64,000 nucleotides of DNA from the NCBI RefSeq assembly GCF_004361885.1, contig NZ_SNWH01000013.1:24383-88382 (forward strand). The letters run 5' to 3'. This stretch comes from Halomonas ventosae. Lineage in GTDB: Bacteria; Pseudomonadota; Gammaproteobacteria; Pseudomonadales; Halomonadaceae. Made by a program: the position numbers and the translations under genes. Numbering within the stretch: position 1 is the stretch's first letter; each line of letters starts with the position of its first letter. Below the pieces are notes generated by a model, which was not told the origin of the DNA, did not search any database, and was given only the letters and a program-made list of their open reading frames with translations. This document shows positions 21,005-29,778 of this stretch, one piece after another.

Positions 21005-23209
21005 ATGGACGACGTCACGGCGATTCTCGATCATATGAATCCGGCCCAGCGCGAGGCCGTCAGTGCGCCCCAGGGCAACATGCTGGTGCTGGCCGGGGCC
21101 GGGTCCGGCAAGACCCGGGTGCTGGTCCATCGCATCGCCTGGCTGATGCAGGCCGAGGGCCTCTCCCCCTACGCCGTGCTCGCCGTGACCTTCACCAACA
21201 AGGCGGCCCGCGAGATGCGCACCCGTCTGGAGGCGCTGCTGGGTATCTCGTTGCGCCATGTCTGGGTGGGCACCTTCCACTCCATCGCCCATCGCCTGCT
21301 ACGTACCCACTGGCAGGATGCCCGGCTGCCCCAGCACTTCCAGATCATCGACAGTGACGACCAGCTGCGGCTGGTCAAACGGCTGCTCAAGGACCATCGC
21401 ATCGACGACGAGCGTTTCCCGCCGCGTCAGGTGCAATCGTTCATTTCGGGCTGCAAGGAGGAGGGGCTGCGCCCCCATCAGGTAGATGCCCATGGCGATG
21501 CCTACCTGGCCCAGATGGTCGAGCTCTATGAGCGCTACCAGCTGACCTGCGAGCGCGGTGGCCTGGTCGACTTCGGCGAGCTCTTGCTGCGCAGCCTGGA
21601 ACTATTGCGGGACACCCCGGCGCTGCTGGCCCACTACCAGGCGCGCTTTGGCCATGTGCTGGTCGACGAGTTCCAGGATACCAATACCCTGCAGTACGCC
21701 TGGCTCAAGCTGCTCACCGGCATGCAGACGCCGATGACCGTGGTCGGCGACGACGACCAGTCGATCTACGGCTGGCGCGGGGCACGCATCGAGAATATTC
21801 GGCGCTTCGAGCAGGAGTTCCCCGCCACCAAGACGGTGCGACTGGAGCAGAACTACCGCTCCACCAGCGCCATTCTCGATGCCGCCAATGCGTTGATCCG
21901 CCACAATGCCGAGCGCATGGGCAAGGAGCTGTGGACCGAGGGCGCCAGGGGCGAGCCGATCTCCGTCTACTCGGGCTTCAACGATCTGGACGAGGCGCGC
22001 TTCATCGTCGATACCATTCGCGAGAAGGTCGAGGAGGGCTTCAACCGGCGCGAGATCGCCATCCTCTACCGCTCCAACGCCCAGTCCCGGGTGCTGGAGG
22101 AGACGCTGATCCGCCAGGGGGTGCCCTACCGCATCTACGGCGGCCAGCGCTTCTACGAGCGTCTGGAGATCAAGAACGCCCTGGCCTATCTGCGCCTGCT
22201 GCTCAATCGTGACGACGACGCCTCCCTGGAGCGGGTGATCAACGTCCCGGCCCGGGGCATCGGCACCCGTACCGTGGAGGTGCTGCGCAATCGCGCCCGG
22301 CACAGCGAGGTCTCGCTGTGGCAGGCGTTGCACGACAGCCTGCTGGATGCCTCGCTCAAGGGGCGTGCCGCCACCTCGGTTCGCGCCTTCGCCGAGCTGA
22401 TCGAGCGACTCGACAACGACACCGCCGGCCTGGCCCTGCACGAGATCATCGATCATGTGATCGAGCGTAGCGGCTTGATCGAGCACCATCGCAGCGAGAA
22501 GGGCGAGAAGGGTCAGGCCAGGGTCGAGAACCTGGAGGAGCTGGTCACCGCCGCTCGGGCCTTTACCCAGGGCGACGCCTTCGAGCCCCCCGAGGTCGGC
22601 GAGGGAGCGGTGGCCCTGGAGGCCTTCCTCTCCGAGGCGGCGCTCAACGCCGGCGACCACGAGGCTGACGAGTTCGAAGACTGCGTGCAGCTGATGACCC
22701 TGCACTCGGCCAAGGGCCTGGAGTTCCCGGTGGTGTTCATCGCCGGGGTCGAGGAGGGGCTCTTCCCGCACCGCATGTCGCTGGAGGAACCGGGTCGTCT
22801 GGAGGAGGAGCGGCGCCTCTGCTACGTGGGCCTGACTCGTGCCATGCGCAAGCTCTACCTGACCCACGCGGAGCTGCGTCGCCTGCACGGCAAGGAGACC
22901 TTCCAACGGGCCTCACGCTTTTTGCGCGAGCTGCCGGAGGAGTACCTGGAAGAGGTGCGCTTGCGCGGCCAGATCTCGCGTCCGGTAACCACTCGCCCGA
23001 CGGTGGGACGCTCGCGACAGACCACGGTCGACGGGGGCGACGAGCTGCCGTTGCTCTCGCTGGGCCAGCGGGTCAGCCATCCGGTGTTCGGCGAGGGGGT
23101 GATACTCAACGCCGAGGGCGAGGGCGAGCGCGCCCGGGTCCAGGTCAGCTTCGAGGGCGAGGGCGACAAGTGGCTGGTGCTGGGCTTTGCCAAGCTGACG
23201 CCCCTATGA
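21005..23209 (+). CDS. uvrD: DNA helicase II UvrD
   Basis: UvrD is a 3'-5' superfamily 1 helicase acting in nucleotide excision and mismatch repair. The 734-aa protein has all helicase motifs: NPAQREAV (Q motif), AGAGSGKTRVLVHRI (Walker A, near residue 31), VTFTNKAAREM (Ia), LVDEFQDTN (II), VGDDDQSIYGWRGA (III), QNYRST (IV) and VTLTR-type LCYVGLTRA (VI). The LVHRIAWLMQAEGLSPY segment fits UvrD better than Rep, and the C-terminus has the UvrD-type extension. Start ATG 21005 gives the canonical N-terminus. Confidence 0.94.
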   Translation: MDDVTAILDHMNPAQREAVSAPQGNMLVLAGAGSGKTRVLVHRIAWLMQAEGLSPYAVLAVTFTNKAAREMRTRLEALLGISLRHVWVGTFHSIAHRLLRTHWQDARLPQHFQIIDSDDQLRLVKRLLKDHRIDDERFPPRQVQSFISGCKEEGLRPHQVDAHGDAYLAQMVELYERYQLTCERGGLVDFGELLLRSLELLRDTPALLAHYQARFGHVLVDEFQDTNTLQYAWLKLLTGMQTPMTVVGDDDQSIYGWRGARIENIRRFEQEFPATKTVRLEQNYRSTSAILDAANALIRHNAERMGKELWTEGARGEPISVYSGFNDLDEARFIVDTIREKVEEGFNRREIAILYRSNAQSRVLEETLIRQGVPYRIYGGQRFYERLEIKNALAYLRLLLNRDDDASLERVINVPARGIGTRTVEVLRNRARHSEVSLWQALHDSLLDASLKGRAATSVRAFAELIERLDNDTAGLALHEIIDHVIERSGLIEHHRSEKGEKGQARVENLEELVTAARAFTQGDAFEPPEVGEGAVALEAFLSEAALNAGDHEADEFEDCVQLMTLHSAKGLEFPVVFIAGVEEGLFPHRMSLEEPGRLEEERRLCYVGLTRAMRKLYLTHAELRRLHGKETFQRASRFLRELPEEYLEEVRLRGQISRPVTTRPTVGRSRQTTVDGGDELPLLSLGQRVSHPVFGEGVILNAEGEGERARVQVSFEGEGDKWLVLGFAKLTPL

Positions 23210-23257
23210 TGGGGGGCGAGCTCATCCTGTTCAGTGTCATCATGGAGCGAAGAAAGT

Positions 23258-23731
23258 ATGCGAGCGATGCTAAAACGCTGGTTCCCGGAAGTTACCACAC
23301 AGTGGTCCTCCCTGAGCGGCTACCAGCGCTTCGAGCGACTGGTATCGCTGGTACTGACGACCGCCATCGGTGGTGTGGTCCTGGTCGCGCTGTATTACCT
23401 GATCGATCATGTGATACATCTATTGTTCGTACAGACCCGCGACCCCTTCGACTACCGGGTGTTCCAGGCCGTCTTCGACATGATCCTCACGGTGTTGATT
23501 GCCATGGAGTTCAATAACTCCATCGTGCGCACCATGAACCACGACGGTGGTTTCATCCAGGTGGAGATCGTGGTGCTGATCGCCATCATGGCGCTGGTGC
23601 GGAAATTCATGGTGATGGACCTCGACAGCATCGATCCTTGGAAGATTTTAGCACTGGCCGCCGGTGTCCTGTCCCTGGGCATCTGTTACTGGCTGGTACG
23701 CCAGGGGAATCGGCATGGACCGCAACGGTGA
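23258..23731 (+). CDS. psiE: PsiE-family membrane protein
   Basis: PsiE-family proteins are small inner-membrane proteins of unknown role; E. coli psiE is induced by phosphate starvation. The 157-aa product has four hydrophobic helices, with VLTVLIAMEFNNSI and VVLIAIMALVRKFMVMD as family-like stretches. Start ATG 23258 is preferred; ATG 23267 is possible, since the SD (GGAG at 23244) is rather far. No Pho box was seen just upstream, so phosphate control is not shown here. Confidence 0.75.
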   Translation: MRAMLKRWFPEVTTQWSSLSGYQRFERLVSLVLTTAIGGVVLVALYYLIDHVIHLLFVQTRDPFDYRVFQAVFDMILTVLIAMEFNNSIVRTMNHDGGFIQVEIVVLIAIMALVRKFMVMDLDSIDPWKILALAAGVLSLGICYWLVRQGNRHGPQR

Positions 23732-23833
23732 TCTCTCCCGTGCCATGCGGTCGCTTTCTCGTGACCCGCGCAGACAGGGTCGGGCGCCGCGGACGGGACA
23801 TCCACAATAACGCTTCTGGAGCTATCGCCTACC

Positions 23834-24922
23834 ATGCAACGTCGCAGATTTCTCAAATCCGCCGGCCTCGGTGCCGCCGGTGTGGCCGCCGCCCCCTTCA
23901 TCTCCACGGCCAGTGCCCAGCAGACCATCACCTGGGACATGGTGACCTCCTGGCCCAAGAATTTCCCGGCGCTGGGTACCGGGGCCAATGATTTCGCCGC
24001 GCGCATCGAGCGCCTCTCCGGGGGCCGCATGAAGATCCGCGTGCATGGCGCCGGCGAACTGGTGCCCGCCCTGGAGGTGTTCGACGCGGTGGGCGAGGGC
24101 ACCGCCGAAATGGGCCACTCCGCCTCCTACTACTGGCGCGGCAAGACCCTGGCCGCCCAGTTCTTCACCGCTGTTCCCTTCGGCATGACCACTACTGAGA
24201 CCAACGCCTGGCTCTACTACGGTGGCGGCCATGAGCTGTGGGACGAGGTGTACGCCCAGTTCAACCTCAAGCCCTTCCCGGTGGGCAATACCGGCACCCA
24301 GATGGCCGGCTGGTTCAAGAAGGAGATCCACTCGCTGGAGGACATGCAGGGCCTCAAGCTGCGCCTGCCGGGCCTGGCCGGCGAGGCGATGAACGGCATC
24401 GGCGTGACCACGATGAACATCCCCGGGTCCGAGATCTTCACCTCCCTGCAGACCGGCGTGCTGGATGCCGCCGACTGGGTCGGTCCCTATAACGACCTGG
24501 CCTTCGGCCTGCACCAGGTGGCCAATTACTACTACACCTCGGCCTGGAACGAGCCCAGCGCCATCATCGAGGCCACCGTCAATCTGGACGCCTGGAATGC
24601 CCTGCCCGACGACCTCAAGGCGGTGGTCAGCGAGGCGGCGATGGCCTCCAACCTGGCGATGATCAGCGAGTTCGCGTTACGCAACGCCGAAGCCCTCGAG
24701 ACGCTGGTCAATGAGCATGGTGTGGAGCTGCGTCGCTTCCCGGACGACGTCCTGAAAGCGCTTTATGTCTCCTCGCAGCAGGTGCTCGAAAGGCAGGTGG
24801 CGGCCGACGAAATCTCGCGCAGGGTCTACGACTCCTACACCGCCTTCCAGCGCAAGGTGCAGCGCTTCACCGAGGTGGGCGAGTTCGCCTACCTGAAGAC
24901 CCGGGAGAAGGTCGGCGCCTGA
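23834..24922 (+). CDS. TRAP transporter solute-binding protein (DctP/TakP family), Tat-exported
   Basis: A periplasmic receptor of a TRAP transporter, 362 aa. It begins QRRRFLKSAGLGAAGVAAAP, a twin-arginine signal, with a likely cleavage after ASA near residue 29. The mature part has the DctP pattern, including HSASYYWRGK, FGMTTTETNAWLYYGGG and VLDAADWVGPYND. These resemble the 2-oxoacid-binding TakP group, whose acidic ligand contacts a conserved Arg and Na+. No dctQ or dctM membrane gene is adjacent, so it is an orphan receptor. Ligand assignment is tentative. Confidence 0.85.
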   Translation: MQRRRFLKSAGLGAAGVAAAPFISTASAQQTITWDMVTSWPKNFPALGTGANDFAARIERLSGGRMKIRVHGAGELVPALEVFDAVGEGTAEMGHSASYYWRGKTLAAQFFTAVPFGMTTTETNAWLYYGGGHELWDEVYAQFNLKPFPVGNTGTQMAGWFKKEIHSLEDMQGLKLRLPGLAGEAMNGIGVTTMNIPGSEIFTSLQTGVLDAADWVGPYNDLAFGLHQVANYYYTSAWNEPSAIIEATVNLDAWNALPDDLKAVVSEAAMASNLAMISEFALRNAEALETLVNEHGVELRRFPDDVLKALYVSSQQVLERQVAADEISRRVYDSYTAFQRKVQRFTEVGEFAYLKTREKVGA

Positions 24923-24993
24923 CGACTCTCGCCCTCCTTTGCCACCCCTCATGGGCGCCCCTTGAGTCTGGCGAGGGTGGCTCAGTCGGTGGT

Positions 24994-25401
24994 TCAGTCG
25001 TTTTGGCTAACGGCCCGGATCCGTCCGTTGTCATCTAGCGCGACCATCACGAAGCGGGCCTCGGTGACCTTGTGCAGTTCGTCGGGGTCGCGTTCATGGG
25101 GGGCACGGATCCACACTTCTACATCGATCTTGAGTGAGCTGTGGCCAATCTCGCTGACTCGGGTGAAGATGTTGACCATCGAACCGACGCGGACCGGGCA
25201 CAGGAAGTCCATGGCCTCGATGGCCACGGTCGCCGTGCGACCCCGGGCCTCACGGCCGGCGGCCACCTCGGCGGCCTGGTCCATGCGGGCGACCAGCCAG
25301 CCGCCGGGAATGTCGCCATGCAGGTTGGTGTCCTGGCGACTGGCCAGCAGCTTGAGGGTCAATTGACCCTGGGGAGCGGGGATATCGTCGATGTCTGTCA
25401 T
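24994..25401 (-). CDS. Acyl-CoA thioesterase, YciA-like hotdog fold
   Basis: It probably hydrolyses acyl-CoA thioesters. The 135-aa protein has a hotdog-fold pattern: DTNLHGDIPGGWLVARMDQAA carries the catalytic aspartate/glycine region of the YciA group, and VRVGSMVNIFTRVSEIGHSSLKIDVEVW forms the core strands. The length is typical. It is transcribed towards the TRAP receptor gene, alone. The chain-length preference cannot be told from sequence. Confidence 0.85.
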   Translation of the reverse strand: MTDIDDIPAPQGQLTLKLLASRQDTNLHGDIPGGWLVARMDQAAEVAAGREARGRTATVAIEAMDFLCPVRVGSMVNIFTRVSEIGHSSLKIDVEVWIRAPHERDPDELHKVTEARFVMVALDDNGRIRAVSQND

Positions 25402-25537
25402 GGAAGGCTTTACAACTCGGGTTGTTGTTGTGGCGCGTGATCAGCTCGCCATGATATACGCCGAGGGCTGCGGTTCACCACCATGGCGACACGCTGCCTT
25501 GTTGCCGTTCCTTCTTTGGTTCATCGAGGAGGCTGTC

Positions 25538-25639
25538 ATGTTTGCCATCCTGCGTCGTTGCCTGGCCTCCTGGCTGTTGGTAGCACCTACTGCTGCTGGT
25601 CTATGCCACGGTGCTGCTGCTGGTGATCCTGGTACTTAA
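25538..25639 (+). pseudogene. Short leader-like reading frame at the start of the decayed pst region
   Basis: GAGGAGG sits 6 nt before ATG 25538, which opens a 33-aa frame (MFAILRRCLASWLLVAP...). It has a basic, hydrophobic start like a membrane protein N-terminus and then runs into the pstA remnant in another frame. I read it as the surviving 5' end of a pst-region gene joined to pstA debris by deletion. Which gene it came from is not known. Confidence 0.35.
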
Positions 25640-25703
25640 TCTGACTGCAATATTTCTACGTCACCATATCGGTACGCGCTATGGGACGCTGAGTCATCGG
25701 TGA
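25584..25703 (+). pseudogene. pstA: pstA remnant (last ~38 codons of phosphate ABC permease)
   Basis: The frame ending TGA 25701-25703 reads [20 protein letters not shown] then [13 protein letters not shown]. This is the terminal membrane helix and basic tail typical of PstA permeases. An in-frame TAG lies at 25581-25583 and there is no start. Everything upstream (pstS, pstC and the bulk of pstA) is missing from the window. Confidence 0.6.
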
Positions 25704-25735
25704 GCCCACGACTGTCGCGCCATCCGGGAGCCCCG

Positions 25736-26102
25736 ATGCCCTTCGCCCAGGATCTGACTGCGCCGCCCGCTCTGCCGGCATTGATCGACTTCTCCCCTGC
25801 GGCCAGCAGCTTGGCCCTCCGGGGGGTGAGCCTCGCCTATGGTGACAGTCCGGCGCTGCGCAACCTGACGCTGCGCCTACCACGCCATCGGGTGACAGCC
25901 TTTATCGATCCCTCCGGCTGTGGCAAGTCGACCCATGACAATGTGGCCTTCGGCTTGCGCCTGCAAGGTAGCCTGAGCAAGCGCGACGACATCATCGAGT
26001 GGGCGCTACGGCGAACTGGTGGAATATGGCTCCACCGATAGCCTGTTCACCAATCCGCACCTGCGGCGTACCCAAAACCACATTACTGGGCGCATGGCCT
26101 GA
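25736..26102 (+). pseudogene. pstB: pstB remnant with internal deletions and frameshift
   Basis: PstB is the ATPase of the phosphate ABC transporter. The first part has a PstB-like start and a Walker A whose leading glycine is changed (DPSGCGKST). It then jumps straight to [12 protein letters not shown] and IIEWALR. A second jump plus a frame change gives [17 protein letters not shown] ending in ITGRMA and TGA 26100-26102, the PstB C-terminus. The missing parts, relative to the family, are about 55 residues after Walker A and about 90 residues including LSGGQ and Walker B. It cannot make a working ATPase. Intact phoU follows 29 bp later. Confidence 0.8.
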
Positions 26103-26131
26103 CGGCCGGCCTTAAGCAAAGGAGAGATCCC

Positions 26132-26860
26132 ATGGACATCACCAGCAACATCCACAGCCAGCATATCTCCCGGCAGTTCAACCAGGAGCTCGAGGAGCTC
26201 AAGACCCACCTGATGGCGATGGGGGGGCTGGTCGAGAAGCAGGTTCAGGACGCCGTGGCCGCCCTGCTCGAGAGCGATTCTGAACTGGGCAGGCGGGTGG
26301 TCGACAACGATCGGGCAGTCAACGACATGCAGATCAAGATCGACGAGGAGAGCACCCAGGTGCTGGCGCGGCGCCAGCCCACCGCCTCCGACCTGCGCCT
26401 GGTACTGGCGGTGATCCGTGCCGCTTCCGACCTGGAGCGGATCGGCGACGAGGCAAGCAAGATCGCCCGCAATGCCATCGAGCTGATCGACGCCAACAAC
26501 GGCAATCGCGGCTTCGTCGAGGTGCGCATGATCAGCGAGCACGTGCGGCGCATGGTGCGCGACGCCCTGACCTCCTTCGCGCGCCTCGACACCGAACTGG
26601 CGATCAAGCTGGTGCATGAGGACGAGGAGGTGGACAACGAGTACCGCACCGCCATGCGCTCGCTGATGACCTTCATGATGGAGGATGCCCGTTCGATCTC
26701 GCCGATCCTCAGTCTGATGTGGATCCTGCGCGCCCTGGAGCGCATCGGCGACCATGCCAATAACCTGGCCGAGTACGTGGTCTACCTGGTCAAGGGGCTC
26801 GATATCCGCCATACCAGCCCGGATGACCTCGACGAGCAGGCAATCACCCGCAAGGGTTGA
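26132..26860 (+). CDS. phoU: Phosphate signalling complex protein PhoU
   Basis: PhoU restrains PhoR/PhoB signalling when phosphate is plentiful and limits Pst uptake. The 242-aa protein begins SNIHSQHISRQFNQELEELKTHLMAMGGLVE. It has the two repeated three-helix PhoU units with the metal-binding motif ERIGDEASKIARNAI (near 105-120) and its partner ERIGDHANNLAEYVVY near the C-terminus. The length is as in E. coli. Its upstream pst genes are only debris, so it must work with a Pst system elsewhere or without one. Confidence 0.95.
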   Translation: MDITSNIHSQHISRQFNQELEELKTHLMAMGGLVEKQVQDAVAALLESDSELGRRVVDNDRAVNDMQIKIDEESTQVLARRQPTASDLRLVLAVIRAASDLERIGDEASKIARNAIELIDANNGNRGFVEVRMISEHVRRMVRDALTSFARLDTELAIKLVHEDEEVDNEYRTAMRSLMTFMMEDARSISPILSLMWILRALERIGDHANNLAEYVVYLVKGLDIRHTSPDDLDEQAITRKG

Positions 26861-26889
26861 CCGCGAACGCCTCCTGGCCGTCAATATCG

Positions 26890-26919
26890 CAGGCCGCCGC
26901 CCAATCGGGCGGCGGCCTG
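26890..26919 (+). terminator. Hairpin between phoU and cysZ
   Basis: A perfect 13-bp stem, CAGGCCGCCGCCC (26890-26902) with GGGCGGCGGCCTG (26907-26919), around AATC. No T-run follows; it may weaken read-through into cysZ. Confidence 0.55.
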
Positions 26920-26943
26920 CGGCGTGATAGGAGGAAGTGACGA

Positions 26944-27696
26944 ATGCTCGATGCCCTGACGGCGCTGACCCGCGGGACCCGCCTGGTCTACTCCCGCGGC
27001 CTGCGGCGCTATGTGTTCCTGCCGATACTGGTCAACCTGCTGGTCTATGGCGGCATGCTCGGGTACGTGCTGGGCCACTTCGGCGGCTGGCTGGATCACT
27101 GGATGGCGATGGTCCCCGAGTGGCTGGCCTGGCTCTCCTGGCTGATCTGGCCGCTCTTCGTGGTCAGCCTGGTGCTGATCGTCTTCTTCACCTTCACCCT
27201 GGTGACCCACCTGATCGCCGCGCCCTTCTACGGCTTTCTGGCCGCCCGGGTGGAGATGCAGGCGACCGGCCGGCCGCCGCTGGACGACCGCGGGCTGGCG
27301 CGGACCGTCGTGGACGCCATGGGGCGTGAACTGGTCAAGCTGGGCTACATCCTGCCGCGCATGGCGCTGCTCTTCGTGCTCAGCTGGATCCCGGTGCTCA
27401 ACCTGATTGCGCCGCTGCTGTGGGCGGCCTTCTCGGCCTGGATGATGGCCATCACCTACCTCGACTACCCCATGGACAACAACATGGTCAGCTTCCGCGA
27501 CATGCGTCGCCGGCTGAAGGCGCGCTGGTGGCCTACCCTCACCTACGGCGGCTGGGTGACCCTGATCACCTGGTTGCCGCTGGCCAACCTCTTCCTGCTG
27601 CCCGGGGCCGTGGCTGCCGCGGTGCTGATGTGGGAGCGCCACTATCGTGACATCGAGGCCGGCACGGCCCCGGGTGGTCCGCTTCAGGCGCGCTGA
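26944..27696 (+). CDS. cysZ: CysZ-like sulfate transporter (EI24/DUF540 family)
   Basis: CysZ is an inner-membrane protein that brings sulfate in for cysteine synthesis. The 250-aa protein has four long hydrophobic segments and the family patterns LPILVNLLVYG, FTLVTHLIAAPFYGFLAARVE and SAWMMAITYLDYPMDNN. GGAGGAAG precedes ATG 26944. Its last 13 bp overlap the 3' end of the convergent phoR gene. Sulfate transport is inferred from the family. Confidence 0.85.
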   Translation: MLDALTALTRGTRLVYSRGLRRYVFLPILVNLLVYGGMLGYVLGHFGGWLDHWMAMVPEWLAWLSWLIWPLFVVSLVLIVFFTFTLVTHLIAAPFYGFLAARVEMQATGRPPLDDRGLARTVVDAMGRELVKLGYILPRMALLFVLSWIPVLNLIAPLLWAAFSAWMMAITYLDYPMDNNMVSFRDMRRRLKARWWPTLTYGGWVTLITWLPLANLFLLPGAVAAAVLMWERHYRDIEAGTAPGGPLQAR

Positions 27697-29000
27697 GCCC
27701 TCTCTGCCGCCGTATCTCGCAGGCGCTCGGCGGGGAACAGGCAGCGGAAGGTGGCGCCGCGGCCGGGGAGGGAGTCGATCTCCAGTCGGGCATCGTGGCG
27801 CAGCAGCACGTGCTTGACGATGGCCAGCCCCAGGCCGGTGCCGCCGGTGGCGGTGCTGCGGCCCTTGTCGACCCGGTAGAAGCGCTCGGTGAGCCGCGGC
27901 AGATGCACCGGGTCGATGCCCTCGCCATCATCGGCTACCTCTAGGCAGGCGCCCGCGCCATGGGGGCGCCAGCGCAGCACGATATGCCGCCCCTCCCCGG
28001 CATAGCGCACGGCATTGAAGGTCAGATTGGAGAGCGCGCTGCGGATCTCCTGCTCGCTGCCGAGCAGGGCGCGAGACTCCTCGACCTCTACCGTGATCGA
28101 CTGGCGACCGTCGGAGAGCGCCACGGCGTCGCTCTGTACGGCATGCAGTAGTTCATCCATCGCCAGCGGCGCGTCATCCCGCCCGCCCTGGTCGATCTCC
28201 AGACGCGAGAGTAGCAGCAGGTCGTTGACTAGGTTCTGCATGCGCTCGGTCTGGGCCTTCATCTGCACCAGGCCGCGGCCCAGCCGCGGCGGCAGCTGGT
28301 CGGCCATGTCGCCATAGGTCTCCAGGTAACCGGCCAGCACGGTCAGCGGTGTGCGCAACTCGTGGGAGACGTTGGCCACGAAGTCGCGACGCATCTGCTC
28401 CAGGCGGTGCAGGCGGGTGATGTCGCGGGCCATCACCAGGCGCTCGTCGTCGCCGTAGAGGGTGATCTGGAACTGCAGGATCAGCCTCTCGTCGATGGGT
28501 GAGGGCAGGGTCAGCGGCTCGCGATAGTCGCGGCCATGGAAATAGTCGACGAAGCGCGGGTCACGCAGCAGGTTGGTAATGTGCTGGCCGCGGTCGAGTT
28601 GGGGCTTGAGGCCGAGCATGCGTTCGGCCGCGCTGTTCCACCACTCCAGGTCGCCGTGACGGTCGAGCATCACCACGCTGTCGCGCATCGCCTCGGAGGA
28701 TTCCTGGATGCGCTGCAGCGTGGCCCGCAGCCGCTGCTGGGTGAGGGCCTGGCGCTTCTGGTAGCGGTAGAGGCGGTCGAACAGCTCGCCCCACAGGCCG
28801 CTGGCGGCGGGAGGTTCTTCCTGGGGGCGCAGAGTGAGCCACTGGTAGAGGGCGTGCAGCTGGCGCAGGTGGAAGGCCAGGCAGAGCGAGAGGCCGACGG
28901 TGATGCCGGCCACCACAGCGGAGAAGGGCCAGCCGAATAGCGCCCCGGCGGCGACCAGGGTCACCAGGCGCCAGAACTCGCCTCGCCAGAGCCGTCCCAC
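27684..29000 (-). CDS. phoR: Phosphate regulon sensor histidine kinase PhoR
   Basis: PhoR phosphorylates PhoB when phosphate is scarce. The 438-aa protein has two N-terminal membrane helices (about residues 10-45), a PAS-like domain (VMLDRHGDLEWWNSAAERML), the HisKA box FVANVSHELRTPLTVLAGYLE and the ATPase boxes NLTFNAVRYA and GTGLGLAIVKHVL. I chose GTG 29000, which has AAGGG just upstream at the end of phoB; ATG 29036 would add 12 residues overlapping phoB. The gene starts one base after the phoB stop. Confidence 0.94.
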   Translation of the reverse strand: MGRLWRGEFWRLVTLVAAGALFGWPFSAVVAGITVGLSLCLAFHLRQLHALYQWLTLRPQEEPPAASGLWGELFDRLYRYQKRQALTQQRLRATLQRIQESSEAMRDSVVMLDRHGDLEWWNSAAERMLGLKPQLDRGQHITNLLRDPRFVDYFHGRDYREPLTLPSPIDERLILQFQITLYGDDERLVMARDITRLHRLEQMRRDFVANVSHELRTPLTVLAGYLETYGDMADQLPPRLGRGLVQMKAQTERMQNLVNDLLLLSRLEIDQGGRDDAPLAMDELLHAVQSDAVALSDGRQSITVEVEESRALLGSEQEIRSALSNLTFNAVRYAGEGRHIVLRWRPHGAGACLEVADDGEGIDPVHLPRLTERFYRVDKGRSTATGGTGLGLAIVKHVLLRHDARLEIDSLPGRGATFRCLFPAERLRDTAAERAQRA

Positions 29001-29001
29001 G

Positions 29002-29691
29002 TTAGCCCTTGGCGGAGAACCGGTACCCGGTGCCACGCACGGTCTGGATCAGCTGATGGTGGGGCTCGCCCAGCGCCTTGCGCAGGCGACGGATATGCAC
29101 GTCCACGGTACGCTCCTCGACATAGACGTTGCCGCCCCACACCTGGTCGAGCAGCTGCCCGCGGGTGTAGGCACGCTCCTGGTGGGTCATGAAGAACTGC
29201 AGCAAGCGGTACTCGGTGGGCCCCATCTCCAGCGAGTGGCCATCGACGCTGACCCGGTGGCTGACCGGGTCGAGCAGCAGCCCGCCGACCTCCACCGGGT
29301 CTTCGACGCCTCGCGGTGTGGTGCGACGCAGCACCGCCTTGAGGCGCGCCACCAGCTCCCGTGGCGAGAAGGGCTTGGTGATGTAGTCGTCGGCGCCAGC
29401 CTCGAGACCCTGGATCTTGTTGTCCTCCTCGCCCTTGGCGGTCAGCATAATGATCGGCAGCTCGGCGGTGGCTTCCTCGCGCTTCAGCCGGCGGGCCAGC
29501 TCGATGCCGCTGGTCCCCGGCATCATCCAGTCGAGCAGCACCAGGTCGGGCTGATGGTCAACCACCATGGCATGGGCATCCTGGGCATTGTCCGCCTCGA
29601 GGACACGATAGTCGGCCATCTCCAGGGCTACCGCGATCATCTCGCGGATCGGCGCCTCATCATCGACGATCAGTACGGTCTTGGCGGTCAT
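29002..29691 (-). CDS. phoB: Phosphate regulon response regulator PhoB
   Basis: PhoB is an OmpR-family activator of phosphate-starvation genes. The 229-aa protein has the acidic pocket VDDEAPIR, the phosphoacceptor aspartate in [11 protein letters not shown] and the switch lysine in MLTAKG. A winged-helix domain ends in [11 protein letters not shown]. The length equals that of E. coli PhoB. Two Pho boxes lie within 70 bp upstream, so autoregulation is expected. phoR follows at once. Confidence 0.96.
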   Translation of the reverse strand: MTAKTVLIVDDEAPIREMIAVALEMADYRVLEADNAQDAHAMVVDHQPDLVLLDWMMPGTSGIELARRLKREEATAELPIIMLTAKGEEDNKIQGLEAGADDYITKPFSPRELVARLKAVLRRTTPRGVEDPVEVGGLLLDPVSHRVSVDGHSLEMGPTEYRLLQFFMTHQERAYTRGQLLDQVWGGNVYVEERTVDVHIRRLRKALGEPHHQLIQTVRGTGYRFSAKG

Positions 29692-29709
29692 CCCGGAGCC
29701 TCATGGTCA

Positions 29710-29760
29710 ATGACAGGTCGATGACGATGACAGCACGTCATGATGACAATAGCGTGACAA
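29710..29760 (-). promoter_or_regulatory. Two Pho boxes upstream of phoB
   Basis: Read on the minus strand, TTGTCAC-GCTA-TTGTCAT (29743-29760) and TCGTCAT-CGAC-CTGTCAT (29710-29727) each give two CTGTCAT-like 7-mers with 11-bp periodicity. A further ATGACAG (plus strand) lies at 29727-29733. This matches the PhoB site layout and implies PhoB autoregulation. Confidence 0.75.
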
Positions 29761-29778
29761 CGCCGGGCTGTCGCCCGC

